A stretch of DNA of 64,000 nucleotides from an uncultured Clostridium sp. (GCA_948467875.1 CAOKFZ010000007.1:19514-83513); one strand, 5' to 3'; counted from the stretch's first letter, positions 52,383 through 62,378 are shown. Made by a program: numbers and translations. The notes: generated by a model from the letters alone, not told the origin.

Positions 52383-54684
52383 CTATTTTCTCCTTTTTTT
52401 CAATTTTTTAATCAACTTAATTACACGCATATTTTCATAATAAACAATTGTATCTTGCTTTTGCTTTACTTCTTGTTTTACTCTCTCTATTTCTTCATCT
52501 TTTTGTGTATTGATGCTTTCTAAAACATGAATATATTCTTCTTTTCTTTTTTCTTCTAATAATAATTCTTTAATATAACTTTCATTTGAATCTGTGATAC
52601 AATGATTGATTTTTTCTAGCTTCACAACCCCACCAGATTTTTGATGAATTGCTTGATAAATTTTTTCATAATCTTTTTGCATTTGAGCAACTGTTTTTAA
52701 CTGAAAATTTTTAAAATTTGCTTTTACTTTTTCATATTCTTTTTTGTCATTTTTGATTTGATTAATTTTATCCCAAATTTCATCTGAAGTGGCATTTTTA
52801 TCTATTACCCAACCGCAAATTATCTTGTTGAATTCTGTCTGCAATCGCCCCTAAATTATATGCCAAAACTGGAACTTTCGCCATGTAGGTTTCACTTAAT
52901 GTGTACGAATACGTTTCTGGGCAAACAGAAAACATACACACCAAATCAATTTGATTGTCTACCAACTTTTGTGGCAATTCTTTTCTTTGATATTCTCCAT
53001 GATGAATGCACTGCTCAGTAGCTTCCAATTCTTCTTCAAATCCCTTGCCAAAAAAGTGAATTTTTATGTTAGAATTATTATTTTTTTGCAATAATTTTTG
53101 CAAAATTTTGCTGCCTTTATGCTTCGCCATAACGCCCACAAAAGCAATATCAAAAGTCTCTTTTTTTTCTGTCTTTTTGGTTTTGATTTGATACACATCA
53201 ATTCCATGCTCAATGACATCAATTTTTAGGTCAGGATAGGCATTTAAAAATAATTTTTTTGTATTCTCAGATGGCACAATAATTTGATTAAATTTTTGCA
53301 AAATTTGATGCGCATTTTTTCTCCAATTATCTAAAATATTTTCTGTAATTTTGTGCTTTTCAATAAAACATTTTTCACAATTTTCGGATTTAATTTCTTC
53401 ACAATATTTTCCATCATAAATCATATTAATCGAAGGACAAAGCATATACAAATCATGCAAAGTAATGATGGAATAGGCACCATATTTTTGTGCCATTTCT
53501 ACTACATCAAACCCTTGAAATAACAAATGATGTACATGCACTATATCAAACTCAAATATTTCAAATAATTTCTCTAAAAATTCACTATAAGTGCTATTAT
53601 GATAAACCACTTGCCCATACAAATTAATTTCGGTTTTGAAACGACGCAAAATTCCTGCATAATTTTTCGTATATAAATACAAATTAAAAATAGACAAATC
53701 TTTTTTATCGGGAGCCAGCACAAAGCACGCCATCTCATTTTTCATTTTGCTAATAATGTCTTTTAGATGAAGTGAAGTTCCACCAGTCATTTCCAGATTT
53801 TCTTCCCATTCATTCACTAAAAATAAAATTCTTTTTTTACCATAAATTTCAATGTTAATTCGCACATTTTCTTGTACATCTTTTGCTGGATTCACACGCA
53901 AATATTGGTCCGTTTTATCGACATAAACCTGATGTTTTTTGCGCAATTTTTCCATATGTTCTTCCACCAAAGCAATGCGATCTGCGGTCATATTTTCTTT
54001 TTTAAAAGACTGAGTTCCTTTATGATACACAAAGGTGTTATCACACAAAACATGAATACAACCACGGTTTAGCGCACGATAGCAAAAATCATTTTCCTCG
54101 CCATAACCTTTGCCAAATGTTTCGCTATCAAACAGCCCAACTTCGTTTAAAGCGGCTCGTTTAATAAACATACAAAAACCATTCGCTGTCGTCAGCTCTG
54201 GAAAGCGATTGAGTGAACATTTTTCAATCATTTCAGCATACTGCTCTAACGTCATGTTGCTTGGCAATTCATTATCTACCCCAAAATTCGGCACAGAAGC
54301 AATCGTTCCATTATTCGTCAGTGGCGTAACAGTAGCAATATGTTCATTTTGATAAGCACAATCGATGATTTTTTCTAGCCAATTTTTCGTTACTTCTGTG
54401 TCACTATTGAGCAACAGTACATCATTTTCCGAATAACTCATACCTCGATTGGCAGTTCCCACAAATCCCAAATTTTCTTCATTCTCCAAAACAATGATAT
54501 GTTTATCTGGATTTTCCTGCGCATATTTTTTAAGCATTGGCAAAACTCGCTCATCTGGACTTTTATCATTAATAAGTAACAAGTTATGTGTGCTCAAATC
54601 TGTATATTTGAGCAAAGATTTAATACATTCTTCTGTGTACTCATAAGCATTATAAATTGGTATCACAATATCTACTTTTGGCAT
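52383..54684 (-). CDS. GT2-GT4 fusion glycosyltransferase (paralogue) with one in-frame CGG interruption
   Basis: Same plan as the 50148-52381 gene: GT2 (DIVIPIYNAYEYTEECIK; LLNSDTEVTKNWLEK), GT4 (FLVNEWEENLEMTGGTSLH; FDIAFVGVMAKHKGSKIL) and a coiled-coil tail. The zero frame reads DRIQQDNL then CGG (52813-52815) and stops four codons later. Skipping C gives GWVIDKNATSDEIWDKI and continues to the stop at 52383, 766 residues in all. The tail ends in a basic helix. The GT4 end motif followed by GW is usual in such transferases. Confidence 0.88.
52813..52815 (-). other. CGG +1 recoding site 8 (GT2-GT4 paralogue)
   Basis: Context is AAT TTG CGG TTG. Skipping C gives TTG-GGT-TGG (Leu-Gly-Trp). 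Confidence 0.85.
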
Positions 54685-54699
54685 TTTATTTTCCTCTCT

Positions 54700-56412
54700 T
54701 TATATATTAATCGACAACCCTGTGTTGGTTTTACTTAAATTGGGACTATAATATTTATCCCCTGCATTCAACTCTTGTTTCCACTCACTTCTAAAACAAA
54801 TTTCTTGCTCCTGATTTTTATAAGCCTCTCTCAAAGATTTTACTTCAAACTCCACTTGTGGATTAATGACCACTTGCTTTTTATTTTTCAGCATTTTTAA
54901 TCCTAAGTCAAGACTGGTCAAAAGTCCTCTATAATTTAGATTCAATTGACCACATGCTTGAAAACTTTTCGTATCAATCATGGCATAACGATAATACACA
55001 GCACTCACATTATGAATGATTTTCAGTCTTTGCATATAGGTCCCGATATCCTTCGGAGCGCCCTTATAAAGCAAATCTCCAGCACCATTCATCCCCAAAA
55101 TAATACCACAATGTTCTACTAAATTTTGAGAATTATATAGCTTCGTTCCCACCATTCCAACATCTTCGTTTTGGGCAATTCCAACTAAATCCTGCACCCA
55201 TTCCTCATTTTTGACTTCCACGAACTGGTCATCTAAAATCATAAAATAATCGGAATCCAAATTAGCAATGATTTCATTATATTGCTTGATAATATTTTCC
55301 TCTGGCTTAATAGGCTTGGTCCCCAACATTTTGAAATCATCTGCAATTACAATCATTTCTATATTTTTATAGCAAAGACTATCTTTTATTTTTTTCACGA
55401 ATTGATTTGTTTTTTCAACTTCCCTTGCATCCACAATTAGCGAAACCTTCGGACTACCATTAACCAAATATTTTAAATCATAACTCCCTAAAGTCAAGCC
55501 ATCTGTTACTTTTACCTCAATTTGAGAACGTTTTAAATGGTCTTTGATAACGTTTTTAGCTACTTCATAAGCATATGGTTTAGAATCCGTATTTCCCGCT
55601 GTTGATTCTTGATGCACGCGCCAATGGTACAAAACTTTTGGGATATGATAAATTTGGTCAGTCAGCTCAGATGCTCGAATGGCTATATCAAAATCTTGAC
55701 TTCCATCATACTCCGACCTTTCGCCTCCCAACTTGTCCATTAATTCTTTTTTGAAAACACTAAAATGACAAATATAATTAGCACTTCGGAGCGTATATTT
55801 TGAAAAATCTGGCTTAAAAAATACGCCATAACGTTTATGAAATTCGCCTTCCATTCTGTCCTCATCTGAATACAAAAACTGGGCATCTGGGTTTTCGTTA
55901 ATCGCCTTTACCACTTCATAAAGCGAAAATACTGGCAACAAATCATCATGGTCAAGAAGCCCTATATAGTCACCAGTTGCCATTTTGATGGCTTCATTCG
56001 TGTTTCCCGAAATTCCTTTGTTTTCGCCAATCACAGAATATTTAATACGAGCATCTTTCAAATATCGCTGAATAAATTCAAGTGGCTTTGAGCTCCCATC
56101 TGCCAAGCAAAGTTCCCAATTAGAATAAGTCTGCTTTTTTAAGCATGTCACAATTTCCTGCAAAAAATATTCTTTTGTATTGTATAATGGAACCACAATG
56201 CTAATTTTCGGTTGATACGCAAATTTATGTCTTTTTTGGTTCTTAAGCTCTTTGGCATTTGGCTCATTTTGTATAATCCATTGATTGTAGTCAACCTCTT
56301 CATTTGTCGTATATTTTTTCATCATTTTGCGATATGGTTTTACCAAACTTGTTTTTAATTTTGGATGTTTATCTAAAAAATTATAAATCTTCATTTTTTG
56401 GTTCATATCCAT
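54700..56412 (-). CDS. Glycosyltransferase with one good and one degraded GT2 domain
   Basis: 570 residues. Domain 1 is typical (KISIVVPLYNTKEYFLQ; GLLDHDDLLPVFSLYEVV; SDEDRMEG). The second domain begins KVSLIVDAREVEK, so the usual VIPNKD has become VDAREV, and the LNNDT motif is replaced by MILDDQF. The second domain may therefore be inactive or altered. It is related to the two-GT2-domain proteins at 46475-50137. Confidence 0.85.
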   Translation of the reverse strand: MDMNQKMKIYNFLDKHPKLKTSLVKPYRKMMKKYTTNEEVDYNQWIIQNEPNAKELKNQKRHKFAYQPKISIVVPLYNTKEYFLQEIVTCLKKQTYSNWELCLADGSSKPLEFIQRYLKDARIKYSVIGENKGISGNTNEAIKMATGDYIGLLDHDDLLPVFSLYEVVKAINENPDAQFLYSDEDRMEGEFHKRYGVFFKPDFSKYTLRSANYICHFSVFKKELMDKLGGERSEYDGSQDFDIAIRASELTDQIYHIPKVLYHWRVHQESTAGNTDSKPYAYEVAKNVIKDHLKRSQIEVKVTDGLTLGSYDLKYLVNGSPKVSLIVDAREVEKTNQFVKKIKDSLCYKNIEMIVIADDFKMLGTKPIKPEENIIKQYNEIIANLDSDYFMILDDQFVEVKNEEWVQDLVGIAQNEDVGMVGTKLYNSQNLVEHCGIILGMNGAGDLLYKGAPKDIGTYMQRLKIIHNVSAVYYRYAMIDTKSFQACGQLNLNYRGLLTSLDLGLKMLKNKKQVVINPQVEFEVKSLREAYKNQEQEICFRSEWKQELNAGDKYYSPNLSKTNTGLSINI

Positions 56413-56413
56413 T

Positions 56414-58186
56414 TTACTTATTTCCCCTCAACTTTTTTACCATTTTTACTAGCTTCATATTTTCATAAACCTCTATTTGATGATCCTTAACTTTTATAAT
56501 CTCATTTAAATGTTCAATTGTCTCGTCTTTTTTTTGATTCATTTCGCTCAAATTTTGTGCTTCCTGCTCTTTGTTTTTTTTCGCTCCTTCAAGCGCCTGA
56601 ATATAGGCTTCCTTATTTTTTTCTTCTTGCATCAAATCTGCGATTGCTTTATCTTTTTTTGTTTCCTCTTGCATTAAATCCGCAATTGCTTTATCTTTCT
56701 TAGTTGCCTCTTGCATCAAATCCGCAATTGCTTTGTCTTTTTTGGTTCCTTCTTGCATCAAATCTGCAATTGCTTTATCTTTTTTGAAACCTTCCTCCGT
56801 CAAATCTTGAATAACTTTCGTTTTATTGAAATCCTCTTTTTCAAAATCTGCAATCTGTTTTAAAGCTATTTCTCTTTCATTCACAATATTGTCAATTCTT
56901 TTGACTTCTTTTTTTACCATTTGCTCATATAACTCTTGGTCTAAAATATCTGTCATAATTTTGTGATTAATCTTTTCAAAAATTGGAACAAATTCCGTCA
57001 TATTTAATTTCGCAAACAATTCATTAATATTGATTTTTTTTACCAACTCGTAACAATTAATAATGGAACGATAGATAATAAAATCAACTGGCAAAAATTT
57101 GCGATTCCATTCTTGGTCAAAAAAGTAAAATTTCTTCTCAATTTCAAAACAATTTTTAGGCACAAAATCAACAAAAGCATTTTCTAAAAACTTTAAGTTT
57201 TTCACTGCATGAACATCAATTTCGTATTCCTTTAAAGTCTCTTGCATGCTATCTTGATAAGCAATTGCTTGCTGTTCCAACAGCATTTTTATTTGATTTA
57301 AAATGCCTACCACAAAATCCAAGTCCTGCGCATGCTCCGCTAAAGTCACATCCAAAGTGTGTGTATGTTCTACCAATTTGCTATAACATTTTCCATTTTC
57401 TACATAATCCAAAATAGGAATTTGATATTTTTGCAAAATGGCAATATTTTGCTCCATATTTTCCAAATGTTTTTTGGCATTTCTTGAAAGCGCTATTTTT
57501 TCTACCACCTTATCACGAATCACTGTCATCAGGCGATATTCTTCTTTTCTTGTGTTATTAAAAGAAACAAATTTGACATTTTTTTTCATTTCTTTTTTAG
57601 AAAATTCGAGAAAATAACTATTCGCAAATACTTGAAGCAAACTCCTATCCCTCTGAATCATTTTTTTCAAAAACTTTATTTCATCTATTGTTTTAATTTG
57701 TGACTCTTCTGTAAACGGCATATATTTATCAATTTGCTCTTCACTAATTTCATAAGTTTCTTCAAAAAGCACATCCACAAAATCGAACTTCGGAAAAGCA
57801 TAATACAAATTGTGATAATCAAAACCCAAATTCTGCATTTGTTTTTCCAAATCCGCAATTGTAGTACTTTCACTTTTTTCCAAAACCTCTTGGCTCTTGG
57901 GATACGTTGTTAAATTGTTCACAGATAAATCATTTTCCCCAATCACAATTACTTTGGTCTCATCTGTTATTTGAGGCAGATGTTTTTGTATTTTCAAAAA
58001 TGCAACATCTTGGTCAATCAGAATGATATAATCTAATTTCTCGTTCGCATCATTTGGCACAATATTTATTTTTTGCCCTAAAATTTGCAAATAATCCTCA
58101 TCTTGTGAATACACAATTCCATTTGCATTTTCTTTGAAATCATACCAAGCAAAAATATTTTCCTTGAAAACAGCTAATTTATCCAT
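56414..58186 (-). CDS. Coiled-coil protein with a methyltransferase-like remnant and 14-residue repeats
   Basis: About 590 residues, started at MDKLAVFKEN after GGGGAG. Residues about 115-190 (LYYAFPKFDFVDVLFEE, FANSYFLEFSKK) match the C-terminal part of the methyltransferase encoded at 59078-60064, but the SAM-binding core is absent. A middle region follows that could be kinase-like. From about 470 four near-identical 14-residue units KKDKAIADLMQE(G/A/E)(T/K) form a long coiled coil. A scaffold or chain-length ruler role is possible by analogy with coiled-coil rulers in ABC-exported glycan systems; this is inference. Confidence 0.75.
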   Translation of the reverse strand: MDKLAVFKENIFAWYDFKENANGIVYSQDEDYLQILGQKINIVPNDANEKLDYIILIDQDVAFLKIQKHLPQITDETKVIVIGENDLSVNNLTTYPKSQEVLEKSESTTIADLEKQMQNLGFDYHNLYYAFPKFDFVDVLFEETYEISEEQIDKYMPFTEESQIKTIDEIKFLKKMIQRDRSLLQVFANSYFLEFSKKEMKKNVKFVSFNNTRKEEYRLMTVIRDKVVEKIALSRNAKKHLENMEQNIAILQKYQIPILDYVENGKCYSKLVEHTHTLDVTLAEHAQDLDFVVGILNQIKMLLEQQAIAYQDSMQETLKEYEIDVHAVKNLKFLENAFVDFVPKNCFEIEKKFYFFDQEWNRKFLPVDFIIYRSIINCYELVKKININELFAKLNMTEFVPIFEKINHKIMTDILDQELYEQMVKKEVKRIDNIVNEREIALKQIADFEKEDFNKTKVIQDLTEEGFKKDKAIADLMQEGTKKDKAIADLMQEATKKDKAIADLMQEETKKDKAIADLMQEEKNKEAYIQALEGAKKNKEQEAQNLSEMNQKKDETIEHLNEIIKVKDHQIEVYENMKLVKMVKKLRGNK

Positions 58187-58204
58187 AAAAATCTCCCCTA
58201 CCAT

Positions 58205-59065
58205 TTACCATATTTTAACTGTTATATCCTCATTCGGATTCATATAGGCATCTTTGGCTTTTAGCAAATTTTTTAGTCTCTCCAGATACGTTTGACTAGA
58301 TGCTTTATCACTATTTTTTGAAACTGGCATAAAAATATACGCAGGAGTCATTTTTTCATAAATTTCATCACTTACCATTTGAGCCTGATTATTAGAAATC
58401 TGAACAGCATCACAATCAATTTCGTCTAAATTGTTGTCCTTCATTTTTTCAGCAGCAATATCTGCAATATTTCCCATAAAAATCATACTTTTATACGTGT
58501 TGCTTACTTTTAATGCCATAGATTGATTAAATCCTGCATACTCTTCATCCAACTCTGGATTGGCAATATTTAAAATCGTAAGATGCAAATTATCCACTAC
58601 CATTTGATGACGAAGTGGCACATTATACACTCTTTTAATGATGTTTTCGCTATAAATAAAATCTAGAAATTCCGCCACTTCTCCATATCTTTCTGTTTCA
58701 TGCTGACCATACCAACTCGCTTCATTAAAACTAATATAAATTTGATTGACTTGCACTTTCCCATTTTCCAAAATGCGTTTCATCGCCCCAAAATTTTCTG
58801 GGTGCGCAATCGTAATAAACCAGCATTCTACTTCTCCACCTTTTTCCAAAAGTTTCTCTTCTAGATAACTGCTATCTTCAGCACTTCCTCCATCAATCAT
58901 CAGCAATTTATTTTTGCTTGTTGTCAGCATATAACTTAGCGATTCTGGCTGATTTGTTTGCATTTGCGTTACCACAATTCCATTTTTTTCTCTGGTGCGA
59001 AATCCTGAATAAATACAAGCAAGCGTCACAACAAGAACGATTATCACTTTCATTTTTTTTCTCAT
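58205..59065 (-). CDS. Exported MBL-fold protein with degraded metal site
   Basis: Residues 1-20 are a signal or anchor helix. The rest resembles the ComEC-type metallo-beta-lactamase fold (LMIDGGSAEDSSYLEEKL; WFITIAHPENFGAMKRIL; IFMGNIADIAAEKM). The usual HxHxDH is reduced to AHPENFGA and the later SDH-type ligand to NIAD, so metal catalysis is unlikely. It lies between the methyltransferase and the coiled-coil gene. A binding role in polymer assembly is a guess. Confidence 0.75.
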   Translation of the reverse strand: MRKKMKVIIVLVVTLACIYSGFRTREKNGIVVTQMQTNQPESLSYMLTTSKNKLLMIDGGSAEDSSYLEEKLLEKGGEVECWFITIAHPENFGAMKRILENGKVQVNQIYISFNEASWYGQHETERYGEVAEFLDFIYSENIIKRVYNVPLRHQMVVDNLHLTILNIANPELDEEYAGFNQSMALKVSNTYKSMIFMGNIADIAAEKMKDNNLDEIDCDAVQISNNQAQMVSDEIYEKMTPAYIFMPVSKNSDKASSQTYLERLKNLLKAKDAYMNPNEDITVKIW

Positions 59066-59077
59066 AACAAAACCTCT

Positions 59078-60064
59078 CTATTTGGTATAATCTTTTTTAT
59101 AAAATTCTTTTTCCTGTTCTGAAATTTTTACAAAATCAGCATTTTTTAAATCGACTTTTGTATGAATTTTTTTAGCAGACGCCTCCACAAAAAACGAATT
59201 GGCAAAAATATCAAATACACCATTTTGAATGGTTTGGCAATACGCTTTTTTCTCGTCAAAATTAATTTTCGTGCCTTCTGTATAATATACCGAATATTGA
59301 TTAATCGTATTTTCGTCTGGCAAATAATTATCTGAAAAAATAATATTAGGCAACTTATAATCTGGAAGCGGATAATAAAATTTGGTATAGCCCAATCCCA
59401 CTTGAGAAAGCAAATTTTGCAATTCTTGTTTTCCAAAAGTCATAGCACTTCTGTGCTTTTCTGGATACCCAATAATTCCGTCATATTGGATACCAGAATG
59501 GTCTTCTGGCGCTCCTGCAAAATATTTCATCCCTAATTTATTTTCAATCGCAATCAACAATTTCCCATCTTTTTTCAAAAACTTTTGAATGGATTTCAAA
59601 AAATCAACATATGGATTCTCTGTATAAGTATACAAATTTGCATATTCCAAAACCCCCACAAGTGTAATGTAATCAAACTTTTCGTTAAATTGCATGTCAT
59701 TTAAATTGCCAACCATAATTTCCAAATTTTCTCTTGTTTTGTTGCGATTGGCAATTGCAGTCGCTCTTCTTTTCGACAACTCCACACAAACCACACGCCC
59801 CGCTTTCTCGCAAAGCGTGCTTGTGATTGCACCCATTCCAGCCCCAATTTCAAGAACTGTGGCATCTTTTTTCATCGGATACCAATTGATAATATTTTTT
59901 CGGATATTGGTCAAATGATAAAACACTGGCCACCTTAAATCATTTTTGAAAACTTCGTCCATATTTGCTTCTGTAAAATTCTCTGTATAATTCAAAATGA
60001 CATCTTCAATATCGCCATCACTATATTTGTCTTCCCCTTTGTAAAAATCCAAATTAAATTTCAT
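59078..60064 (-). CDS. Class I SAM-dependent methyltransferase
   Basis: 328 residues with the SAM motif ATVLEIGAGMGAITSTLCEK near 64, VCVELSKRRATAIANR and FDYITLVGVLEY. The C-terminal 110 residues form a family-specific domain found again in the neighbouring coiled-coil protein. In ABC-exported polysaccharide loci a methyltransferase often caps the chain end; that is inferred from context. Confidence 0.88.
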   Translation of the reverse strand: MKFNLDFYKGEDKYSDGDIEDVILNYTENFTEANMDEVFKNDLRWPVFYHLTNIRKNIINWYPMKKDATVLEIGAGMGAITSTLCEKAGRVVCVELSKRRATAIANRNKTRENLEIMVGNLNDMQFNEKFDYITLVGVLEYANLYTYTENPYVDFLKSIQKFLKKDGKLLIAIENKLGMKYFAGAPEDHSGIQYDGIIGYPEKHRSAMTFGKQELQNLLSQVGLGYTKFYYPLPDYKLPNIIFSDNYLPDENTINQYSVYYTEGTKINFDEKKAYCQTIQNGVFDIFANSFFVEASAKKIHTKVDLKNADFVKISEQEKEFYKKDYTK

Positions 60065-60082
60065 AAAAAATCCTTTCCTATT

Positions 60083-61363
60083 TTAAGTTTGAATCTTCTG
60101 ATAGGTAATTTTGCTTTCCAAATCACAAAGCGCCACACATTCTCGATACGCCAACACTTCTGTAAAAATCACATCATATTTTCTCTGATAAACATCCAAT
60201 TCTCCCATGCTATTATATTTTGTGCACCCCAAAGAAATCGTGTATCTGCCTGGCGCAATTGGAATAACTTGCTTAAATTCCACCAACACATGGTCACCTT
60301 TTTTGTAATTTCCTGTTGCCATTTTATAAATCACAGTATTGGTTCCACAATACTCCATTCCTTTGATGTCTTTAATTGTCATAGCAAAAATGGGATCTTC
60401 AATATCTTCATTGATTTTTATTTTCATTTTAATGGTCGTTTCCTCTTGGTTATTAATCGCAACCGCATATTTTCCGTTTTTATCAAAAATGCCATAATCG
60501 TAAATATCGACTGCGTTTGTCCCATAAACTAAAGGCTCACTATTGGTTTCAAAATGATTTTTCCAAACGTCAGAATCCAGTTGAGCCACTGGAGCATTAT
60601 CTTCCTCCTTGATTTCGGAATCAATATCCAAACCAACCATAATTTTCTTATATTTATCTACACCAGTTTTGACGTCGCCATCAAAAATCTTTCTGCCATT
60701 TTCAAGAATTATCGTCCTTGTACAATTCTTCAAAACATCAGAAATGCCATGTGTAACAAACAAAATGGTCTTTCCTTCTTTTTTAAATTGCTCAAACTTT
60801 TTAAAGCATTTCAGCTGAAACGCCATATCGCCAACTGACAAAACCTCGTCCACAATTAAAACCTCTGGTTCAACATGAATGGCGCAAGCAAAAGCAAGCC
60901 TTGCAAACATACCAGAAGAATACGTTTTTACAGGCTGGTATAAATGATCTCCAATATCGGCAAAATCAATGATTGCTTGCTTTTTCGCCTCAATTTGCTC
61001 CAACGTAAGCCCCATTACTTGCCCATGTTGATAAATATTCTCCACTCCCGTCAAGTCCGTATTAAAAGCAGTTCCCAGCTCCAACAAAGAACTGATTTTT
61101 CCATTAACCTCAATCTGACCAGAAGTCGGAATGACCACTCCAGTTATCATTTTTAATAAAGTGGATTTTCCAGCTCCGTTTTTTCCTAAAATCCCCAAAA
61201 CTTCGCCTTTTTTCACTTCTAAATCCAAACCATCCATTGCTCGAAAAGTGCCATGTTTATGTACCCAATTTGGAAACATTGTCTCCAACAAACGGTCCTT
61301 TTTTCGGGCAAACATTTTATATTCTTTTACCAAATTTGTTATTTTTATCACTGTTTCACTCAT
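60083..61363 (-). CDS. Polysaccharide ABC transporter ATPase with C-terminal binding domain (Wzt type)
   Basis: A 426-residue Wzt/TagH-type ATPase. Walker A GILGKNGAGKSTLLKM near 58, signature YSSGMFARLAFA near 150, Walker B VEPEVLIVDEVLSVGD near 167. Residues about 250-426 form the extra beta-sandwich domain that recognises a modified chain terminus in O-antigen systems. It pairs with the permease at 62379-63167. Export before attachment is therefore expected. Confidence 0.93.
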   Translation of the reverse strand: MSETVIKITNLVKEYKMFARKKDRLLETMFPNWVHKHGTFRAMDGLDLEVKKGEVLGILGKNGAGKSTLLKMITGVVIPTSGQIEVNGKISSLLELGTAFNTDLTGVENIYQHGQVMGLTLEQIEAKKQAIIDFADIGDHLYQPVKTYSSGMFARLAFACAIHVEPEVLIVDEVLSVGDMAFQLKCFKKFEQFKKEGKTILFVTHGISDVLKNCTRTIILENGRKIFDGDVKTGVDKYKKIMVGLDIDSEIKEEDNAPVAQLDSDVWKNHFETNSEPLVYGTNAVDIYDYGIFDKNGKYAVAINNQEETTIKMKIKINEDIEDPIFAMTIKDIKGMEYCGTNTVIYKMATGNYKKGDHVLVEFKQVIPIAPGRYTISLGCTKYNSMGELDVYQRKYDVIFTEVLAYRECVALCDLESKITYQKIQT

Positions 61364-61364
61364 C

Positions 61365-62339
61365 TTATTTTCTTTTCCATCCTTTCTTCATGCGGAATAA
61401 TGGCAAAGCCAAAGCTGGCATATTGAGTATCAAAAAATTCTGAAAAGCATAACTTAAATTCTCATATTGGTATAATTTCCAAAATAGTTTTCTATTTTTC
61501 AAATCCCATTTTTTTACATTTTTTAAACTTTGAAAATATTCGTAACACTTTTTATTTAGATTCTCTATTTCTTCATCTTCAAAAATTTCGCTATTTTGTA
61601 TGAATGTTTTAAAATGATCCTTTTTCACATCTATAAACAAATTTCTCATTTGGTTAAAATCTTGTATTTCATCTGATTTCTTTTTTGAGCCAATTTGATT
61701 TTCGCCATGTTGCCTATATCTAACAAGCGGCTCGTCCACATAAGACATTTTGCCAAATTTGCTGACAACAAGAGCTGTCCAGTAATCATGCAAAATATAT
61801 TTTGACTTATGTGGCAAAGGCAAAATTTTTTTCAAAAACTTGGCTTTCACAAGCATCGTACTCCCAGTCACAAAATTATTCAGATATAAACTTTCAAAAT
61901 TGTTGTATTTTTTGATTTTTTTTTCAAATCCTTTTAACTTCCAATAAGACTTGCAAACAAGCTCTAAATCTTGACTTACCACTTCCAAATCGCTATACAC
62001 TAAATCACAATCTGTTTGTTCCAACTGATTGACCGATTTTTGAATTTTGTCTTTTTGCCAAACATCGTCTTGATCCGAAAACATAAAATATTCACTTTCT
62101 ACTTGTTTCATCAAAAACTCAAAATTCTGCATAACACCTAGATTTTTTTCTTGTAAAAACACAACCACTCGCTTATCTTTTTCGACATATTTATTTAAAA
62201 TTTCTCTTGTGCCATCTTGTGACATATCGTCTGAAATTAATAATCGAAAATTGCCATAGGACTGCTCAAGAATACTGTCAATTTGTTCTTGTAAATATTT
62301 TTCTCCATTATAAGTTGCCATCAAAATATCAATTTTCAT
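61365..62339 (-). CDS. Rhamnosyltransferase-like GT2 (RgpB/WfgD type)
   Basis: 324 residues with KIDILMATYNGEKYLQEQID, ISDDMSQDGTREILNKY and FSDQDDVWQKDKI (DxD-like). The N-terminal patterns are those of streptococcal rhamnan transferases such as RgpB, in line with the nearby rmlB. It sits between the two ABC transporter genes. Confidence 0.88.
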   Translation of the reverse strand: MKIDILMATYNGEKYLQEQIDSILEQSYGNFRLLISDDMSQDGTREILNKYVEKDKRVVVFLQEKNLGVMQNFEFLMKQVESEYFMFSDQDDVWQKDKIQKSVNQLEQTDCDLVYSDLEVVSQDLELVCKSYWKLKGFEKKIKKYNNFESLYLNNFVTGSTMLVKAKFLKKILPLPHKSKYILHDYWTALVVSKFGKMSYVDEPLVRYRQHGENQIGSKKKSDEIQDFNQMRNLFIDVKKDHFKTFIQNSEIFEDEEIENLNKKCYEYFQSLKNVKKWDLKNRKLFWKLYQYENLSYAFQNFLILNMPALALPLFRMKKGWKRK

Positions 62340-62378
62340 TCTACTTTCTCAAAACCTCCAAAATATGCAATGGCAGAA

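Noticed and set aside
1360-52815. The eight one-base frame breaks as simple sequencing or assembly errors
   Set aside because: They are not in homopolymers, all share an in-frame CGG, and none occurs at the many out-of-frame CGG trinucleotides. An error process does not know the reading frame. It stays possible until reads are checked.
1360-52815. Random pseudogenisation of seven genes
   Set aside because: No in-frame stops or deletions accompany the breaks, the set includes ispE, and the downstream parts remain under good ribosome spacing and 4-base operon overlaps.
56632-56770. DNA repeats that might be a CRISPR array
   Set aside because: The 42-base units have no spacers and are the coding repeats of the 14-residue coiled-coil motif.
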